Source of the DNA: Cytophagaceae bacterium
GTDB taxonomy: Bacteria > Bacteroidota > Bacteroidia > Cytophagales > Flexibacteraceae
Direction: 5' to 3'
DNA: 9,127 bases
Assembly (NCBI GenBank): GCA_947464365.1
Contig: CANHWS010000130.1
Location: 1 to 9,127 of the forward strand
Within the stretch, counting starts at the first letter, position 1. Every line of letters starts with the position of its first letter. The position numbers and the translations under genes are program-made. Under the pieces are notes generated by a model that worked only from the letters and a program-made list of their open reading frames with translations, had not been told where the DNA came from and did no database searches. Shown piece after piece: positions 5,283 to 9,127 of the stretch.

Positions 5283-7774
5283 TTAAGGGCAGATTTGAGC
5301 GTTTGGAGTTCGGCCCGCAATTGGTCATTCTGCTTCTTGAGCTCAATAACGTAGAGAAATAGCTCCTCAATTTTTTGGGTGTTGGCAGATGCCATTTGGG
5401 CTACGTCAATACCCTTGGTATCAATCTCTTTAGCAGAAGGGATACCTGGTAGATGTTTTTCCTTTTTAATGTAGGCTTCTACAGTGTCAAGAGTTGCCAA
5501 CTTGTAGCCAGGCTCAAAGACAAAATCAGGCCATGGACGATATGCTTGTGGATTCATGACTAATAGGCTTTTGAAAACAGCAAGTCCGTCAACTGACAAG
5601 AGATAATTACTTTCCAAAGTTGTAAGATTTCCGAGTGATTTGACCGTCGGATTGGCATCAAAAGAGTTGTTGAGGTCGATACATGAGACCCATCCAGTAC
5701 CAATTTTAGGGATATTTTTGCCTAGCACTAGCCGGTACAAATCACGTTCGTTTGTTACATTTAGCTTTTCCCTAGCAAATAATGTCTTTGAAGGAGTGGC
5801 AATCTCTGCACCAGTGGGAGAACCACCAGCACAAGGACCAACATGGTAGTCGAAGTCCTCAATAAGGAGGTTCCCAATTGCCGTTGTACCAGTCGTTGAG
5901 GAAGGGTCTGGTTTCGAAAAGTTGTCTGCTACCACTTTTCCGTGGAACTCGGCAACTACGTTATCAGGTCGGCCAGTGAAGAAGTCCACTGGGTTAAACA
6001 GTTTATGCAAGGCAGGCGGGAGTGTTAATAAGGTGCCACTATTAGCCTCGACCAAACTAAGAGAGTGGCTTCCGTGGAACTCAGGAACTAAACCCCAATC
6101 TGAAACATATAAATTTGGGGTTTGAATATTCTGTGTAGACTTTAACCCAATATTTCTTTGACTATCATCATCATACTGCAAGGATAATACTGTTTTATTG
6201 ACCCTGCCACCAAATTCTTCACTAGTGTTAAAGTCAAAGGTTAAAGTTTCCCTAGAATTACCTGAGCTAATCTTCCACAGATCAAGACGTGAACCCAATA
6301 GTTGGCCTGTTGTTTCATGTCTTTTTTCCATAGTTTTCTCGAAAATAATTGCATCAGAGTTAATTGAGCCATTAAACTCAGCTACTTTTCCACTCCAATT
6401 TAATTGTGGTTCGTAGTAAATGCTGCTAAGGTTTGTGGCATTAAATCTAGTAGTCAAAACCTTGCTTGTAAAGTCAAGGAAATGAACATACTCGTTATTT
6501 CCATACTTAACGGTATTCTTAAAATCCGTTTTAGGCCCAGCCAAAGTTCTCAGCTCCTCAAAATCTTTACCGTTAACAGTGTGTTTCAAATAATTATCGT
6601 TTGGGTTTTGTATACCAAGTTCCAATGTAGCCAATTCTTGAGTAATTGAAAACGCACTTGCCTTCAGCTTACCATTCTGGTCAAAAGTAGCAACGTGATT
6701 AGGTACTCCTTGGTCGTACCCTAAGTTTGATGGATTTTCCCATTGAGCCAGTCCACCAGAACCAAGCCTTAGAAAGCTACCTTCAGCAGCATTGGACAAG
6801 TCATCAAATTTGAATACCTTTTTGACTATCACTCCGCCATCAGCTATCAAATCCTTACCTACAGTCAACATATCGGGCACGATAACCGGACCTGCCACTT
6901 CCTTGGCTTCGTTCAGCACAAGTGGCAAACGAGTAGTATTATCACGGGTATTGGTATGCAGTTTGATTTGATTGACGTCATTTGGACCACCACCATTTTT
7001 CTCTTGTGTTATCTCTGTGCTATTGCCACCGTAGCTAATTTGGAGTGCAGCAAATTCTGGATCATTGGGCCAAATATTGCTAAAGCTAAATGCTGGCTCA
7101 GTGATAAACTTTGAGTCAATCACCGATGGTGAGGATATTCTGAATTCTGTTTCATATATCCCTAGGTTGTCAACCACAAAGTTTTTATCAGATAATACTA
7201 AGCTCGGTTTATTGCTCCCAACATTGATATAATTGACATTTTGACTAGTAAACCCTTGCCCCATAAAAAAATGTCCAAATGAGGAACCGCCTTCATTTAG
7301 GCTTACATTGCCGTTAACCGTTAGGCTTTTTTCAAATGTTGCGTCCTCATTGGCCTTAAAAGTGTATCCCACCTCGAGGTAACCATCATTCCTGAGTCTT
7401 AGACCTGCAATGGCATTGCCATTCCCAATTGTGAGGTCTCCAGCATCATTGAGTATGTCCCACAGCAGAGCGGAGGTAGATGGACCAGAATTAAGCTCAA
7501 GCCGTATGCCGGTGCTGGAGGTTAGCCCGGTATTACTTACAACATTCAGCTGTTGAACAAGACTGCCCGAAGCCTGATCGTAACCAATACCAATCTTCCC
7601 GAGGCGATAGGCATTTACGTCATTTAGCGTACCAGTACCGACGCCTTTCCAATAGTCACTCGTACCGCCAATTTGCGTTTGGGCCATGGCTTGGCTAACC
7701 CATGTTAACAGAACCAAGCTCAGAATCACCGCCCTTACGTTTGGGCCAACTTTAGAAACAGGTATTGCAGCCAT
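5279..7774 (-). CDS. Large exported tail-fibre-like surface protein, first gene of operon
   Basis: The 831-aa product has an N-terminal signal peptide (basic residue R14, hydrophobic core 15-28, AMA cleavage near 31). Residues about 32-740 are rich in Gly, Asn, Ser, Thr and short strand-like units such as LRLRNDGYLEVG and FLRLGSGGLAQW, as in Bacteroidota fibre-type proteins with beta-rich repeats. A motif of the form V-x-E-F-x-G recurs at 464, 563 and 607. The C-terminal module at about 750-796 (DFVFEPGYKL, then KEKHLPGIPSAKEI, then GIDVAQM) and the heptad-like coiled coil at 797-831 match the end of many Bacteroidota 'tail fiber domain' proteins. That part probably trimerises the fibre. No T9SS C-terminal sorting domain was seen. 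Two genes for a lipoprotein and another exported protein follow with overlaps. An adhesive or structural surface role is inferred; phage-tail origin is not supported by other phage genes here. Confidence 0.82.
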   Translation of the reverse strand: MAAIPVSKVGPNVRAVILSLVLLTWVSQAMAQTQIGGTSDYWKGVGTGTLNDVNAYRLGKIGIGYDQASGSLVQQLNVVSNTGLTSSTGIRLELNSGPSTSALLWDILNDAGDLTIGNGNAIAGLRLRNDGYLEVGYTFKANEDATFEKSLTVNGNVSLNEGGSSFGHFFMGQGFTSQNVNYINVGSNKPSLVLSDKNFVVDNLGIYETEFRISSPSVIDSKFITEPAFSFSNIWPNDPEFAALQISYGGNSTEITQEKNGGGPNDVNQIKLHTNTRDNTTRLPLVLNEAKEVAGPVIVPDMLTVGKDLIADGGVIVKKVFKFDDLSNAAEGSFLRLGSGGLAQWENPSNLGYDQGVPNHVATFDQNGKLKASAFSITQELATLELGIQNPNDNYLKHTVNGKDFEELRTLAGPKTDFKNTVKYGNNEYVHFLDFTSKVLTTRFNATNLSSIYYEPQLNWSGKVAEFNGSINSDAIIFEKTMEKRHETTGQLLGSRLDLWKISSGNSRETLTFDFNTSEEFGGRVNKTVLSLQYDDDSQRNIGLKSTQNIQTPNLYVSDWGLVPEFHGSHSLSLVEANSGTLLTLPPALHKLFNPVDFFTGRPDNVVAEFHGKVVADNFSKPDPSSTTGTTAIGNLLIEDFDYHVGPCAGGSPTGAEIATPSKTLFAREKLNVTNERDLYRLVLGKNIPKIGTGWVSCIDLNNSFDANPTVKSLGNLTTLESNYLLSVDGLAVFKSLLVMNPQAYRPWPDFVFEPGYKLATLDTVEAYIKKEKHLPGIPSAKEIDTKGIDVAQMASANTQKIEELFLYVIELKKQNDQLRAELQTLKSALK

Positions 7775-7803
7775 CTTGAGTGCTTAGCAGTTTGTTGCTG
7801 ATG

Positions 7804-7811
7804 CAAATTTA
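7804..7811 (-). promoter_or_regulatory. Candidate proximal -7 element of the surface operon
   Basis: On the minus strand the sequence reads TAAATTTG, an exact TAnnTTTG match. It would start transcription about 20-25 nt before the ATG at 7774, giving a short leader. The -33 position holds only a TTTTAG-like sequence, and it overlaps the inverted repeat at 7825-7844. Confidence 0.4.
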
Positions 7812-7824
7812 TATTTTGGCAATC

Positions 7825-7844
7825 ATCTAATACTAAAATTAGAT
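7825..7844. repeat. Inverted repeat, possible operator over the -33 region
   Basis: ATCTAAT (7825-7831) and ATTAGAT (7838-7844) are perfect 7-bp arms around a 6-bp spacer. The dyad sits where the -33 element of the proximal candidate promoter should be, an arrangement expected for a regulator-binding site. In AT-rich DNA such a repeat may also occur by chance. Confidence 0.35.
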
Positions 7845-7921
7845 TAAAAATTTTAAACCCCAAAAGATACATTTACTACGATGAGTCGTAATATATTCAA
7901 AATCAATGTTATAAATCATCA

Positions 7922-7954
7922 CAAACTTAACCGTATAAGCCACCATCTAACAAA
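7922..7954 (-). promoter_or_regulatory. Candidate distal two-box promoter of the surface operon
   Basis: Reading the minus strand, TTTG (7951-7954) is followed after 21 bp by TAAGTTTG (7922-7929). Both boxes and the spacing fit the Bacteroidota -33/-7 pattern. It would give a leader of roughly 140 nt before the ATG at 7774. AT-rich DNA produces such matches easily, so confidence is limited. Confidence 0.4.
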
Positions 7955-8136
7955 ACTACATATACTATCGCAAGAATTGTTCAGAGATGTGACTTGCATC
8001 AAAACATTTTCAATATTGGATAGATGCTATCAAATCACTTCATTTGGCTTAATTTTAAGGGGTTCGCAAAAATCCAACGGTAAAGTGCAAAACAATTAAA
8101 TAATTCTGGACCGATTTGTCGTTTTAGGTCTGATTA

Positions 8137-8165
8137 ATTTTAGTGAGTCCTCTCTGGCCTAAAAT
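8137..8165. repeat. Imperfectly nested AT-rich inverted repeat
   Basis: ATTTTAG (8137-8143) is the reverse complement of CTAAAAT (8159-8165), with 15 bp between. A second copy of TTTTAGG at 8122-8128 can pair with CCTAAAA (8158-8164) instead. The arms are weak, and the alternative pairing could be a switch or simply low-complexity chance. Confidence 0.25.
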
Positions 8166-8222
8166 CCTACCCAGCCGCTGAATCCGAGTTCAGACAAAGA
8201 GCTCAAAGACACAGACTAACTA

Positions 8223-8238
8223 CCCCCCCCAAAAAAAA
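8223..8238. repeat. C8A8 homopolymer tract upstream of era
   Basis: Eight C residues (8223-8230) are followed directly by eight A residues (8231-8238), about 107 bp before the era start. Both runs are prone to slipped-strand length change; the A-run could also bend DNA upstream of a promoter. No effect can be shown from this sequence alone. Confidence 0.5.
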
Positions 8239-8344
8239 TCCACCAAAAATCCTCACCTTTGCACCGCATCGCCATTTTGGCCCTGCCGGACCTACCCTTG
8301 TTCATCATAGATAGGCAGCATAGACGACCTTAAAGCCGCATCAC

Positions 8345-9127
8345 ATGGCCCAGCAACCAGACCAGCTTCCCAAAGCTGAGGTGTCCAACGCCGACACCAG
8401 CACCCCCAAGCCAAAAGCCCCTAAGGCCTCAAAAGCCCCCATCGGCGCCAAGCTCAACTCCGAGCCCAACGACCTAAGCAAAAGCAGCCCAGCGCCGCAA
8501 CCTGCCACCACAACCAAACCTCCTAAAGCCAAAAAGAAGGCCAAAAATGAGGACGATGACCTCGACCTACTGGCAGACCTCGAGTTTGACTTGGCCGCAG
8601 ACCAATTAGTTGGTGACGAAAACCCAAGCCAAACCACCATCAGCATCTCGGACCCCGCCTTTGACAACCACAAGGCAGGTTTCGTCAGCATCGTAGGCAA
8701 ACCCAACGCCGGTAAATCCACATTGATGAACCAGCTAATCGGCGAAAAGCTCAGCATAATCACCAGCAGAGCTCAAACCACCCGCCACCGCATCTTTGGT
8801 CTGCTCAATGGAGAGGACTTCCAGATCGTCTATTCGGATACCCCTGGGGTCATCCAGCCTAAATACGAGCTCCACCGCAGCATGATGCGCTTCGTTAACG
8901 CCTCGCTTGAGGATGCCGACTTGGTGCTATTCGTTACCGACTTGTTCGAAGACTTTGACGAAACCGACGTCATCGAAAAACTCAAACGTGTCGAGGTGCC
9001 CGTCTTTTTGCTCATCAACAAGATTGACCTCGCCAAAACGCCCGATCAGGTCGAAGAGCGCATCGCCATCTGGAAAGAACGCCTCCAGACCGAGCTCGTG
9101 GTCCCGATCTCAGCTCTACTAGGCCAA
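8345..9127 (+). CDS. era: GTPase Era with long N-terminal extension, C-terminus cut by window edge
   Basis: The frame gives 261 codons and runs off the right edge. From about residue 109 it is a clear Era GTPase, which binds the 3' end of 16S rRNA and assists 30S maturation. Motifs are: G1 GKPNAGKS (118-125), G2 region ITSRAQTTRHR (139-149), G3 DTPG (165-168), G4 NKID (225-228) and G5 SAL (256-258). The KH RNA-binding domain would lie beyond the window. Ordinary Era begins a few residues before G1; here about 106 extra residues precede it, Lys/Pro/Ala-rich up to about 68 and then acidic. The ATG at 8345 is the first start after an in-frame TAG at 8321-8323, and no ATG lies between it and the G1 motif, so the extension is probably translated. 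Codon use matches recO. Confidence 0.92.
   Translation, partial: MAQQPDQLPKAEVSNADTSTPKPKAPKASKAPIGAKLNSEPNDLSKSSPAPQPATTTKPPKAKKKAKNEDDDLDLLADLEFDLAADQLVGDENPSQTTISISDPAFDNHKAGFVSIVGKPNAGKSTLMNQLIGEKLSIITSRAQTTRHRIFGLLNGEDFQIVYSDTPGVIQPKYELHRSMMRFVNASLEDADLVLFVTDLFEDFDETDVIEKLKRVEVPVFLLINKIDLAKTPDQVEERIAIWKERLQTELVVPISALLGQ

Larger units (their letters stand above)
7775..8344. other. AT-rich intergenic region between surface operon and era
   Basis: This 570-bp region separates the divergent surface operon and era. The part at about 7800-8110 is very AT-rich; the last 200 bp are more balanced. A 72-codon plus-strand frame at 7881-8099 begins MSRNIFKINVINHH and has no recognisable domain; I treat it as chance. 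The region holds two candidate minus-strand promoters, a 7-bp inverted repeat and a C8A8 tract, listed separately. No RNA gene was recognised. Confidence 0.6.

Noticed and set aside
5279..7774. Prophage tail-fibre locus
   Set aside because: The protein has an N-terminal signal peptide, is followed by a lipoprotein gene, and no other phage gene is present; its C-terminal module is common in chromosomal Bacteroidota surface proteins.
7881..8099. 72-codon plus-strand open frame in AT-rich DNA before era
   Set aside because: No domain or signal is recognisable and the length is unremarkable; kept only as part of the intergenic note.
8258..8300. Promoter for era from TTTG (8258-8261 or 8276-8279) and TACCCTTG (8293-8300)
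   Set aside because: The -7 box has one mismatch and neither TTTG lies at the 19-21 bp spacing, so it is not convincing.
8341..8763. 140-codon minus-strand frame opposite era, with hydrophobic Ala/Leu/Gly-rich sequence
   Set aside because: It is the complement of the Lys/Pro/Ala-rich era extension and G1 region. The plus-strand frame continues into a full set of GTPase motifs, so this is a shadow.

Overview
The window looks like a Bacteroidota chromosome segment; the family cannot be resolved. The evidence is: (i) a RecO and an Era of the Bacteroidota type; (ii) no Shine-Dalgarno sequences ahead of the starts, but several TAnnTTTG boxes, the -7 promoter element of this phylum; (iii) a large surface protein ending in the 'FEPGYKL...HLPGIPSA...' plus coiled-coil module common in Bacteroidota tail-fibre-like proteins; (iv) a Bacteroidota-style lipoprotein signal. 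Two housekeeping genes, recO (1673-2371) and era (8345 to the right edge), flank an accessory block at 2372-8344 that is visibly richer in A+T. For example, the 60 bases at 6121-6180 hold 18 G/C, against 32 at 2161-2220 in recO.

Left part: the minus strand carries the 5' portion (394 codons) of an exported thioredoxin-fold protein that keeps the cis-proline motif but has no CxxC. A 489-bp gene-free stretch separates it from divergent recO.

Middle part: a two-gene plus-strand module encodes an OLD/AAA_21-like ATPase (GTG start, 363 aa) and a DUF4276-like protein (229 aa), joined by a 4-bp ATGA overlap. A -7 box and a strong hairpin precede it. Pairs of an ABC-type ATPase and a Toprim-like nuclease are a recurring architecture in anti-phage and other conflict systems, so this is the best candidate for an undescribed functional system here.

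Convergent to it lies a three-gene minus-strand operon (7774 to 4204) in which every junction is an ATGA overlap. It encodes an 831-aa exported tail-fibre-like protein, a 196-aa lipoprotein and a 163-aa exported protein. The last gene reads 80 bp into the 3' end of the DUF4276 gene, which suggests it was truncated when the ATPase module arrived. All three products are predicted to be exported and probably act together at the cell surface.

Right part: a 570-bp AT-rich intergenic region contains candidate promoters and inverted repeats for the surface operon and a C8A8 tract. It is followed by era, whose product has an unusual N-terminal extension of about 106 residues.
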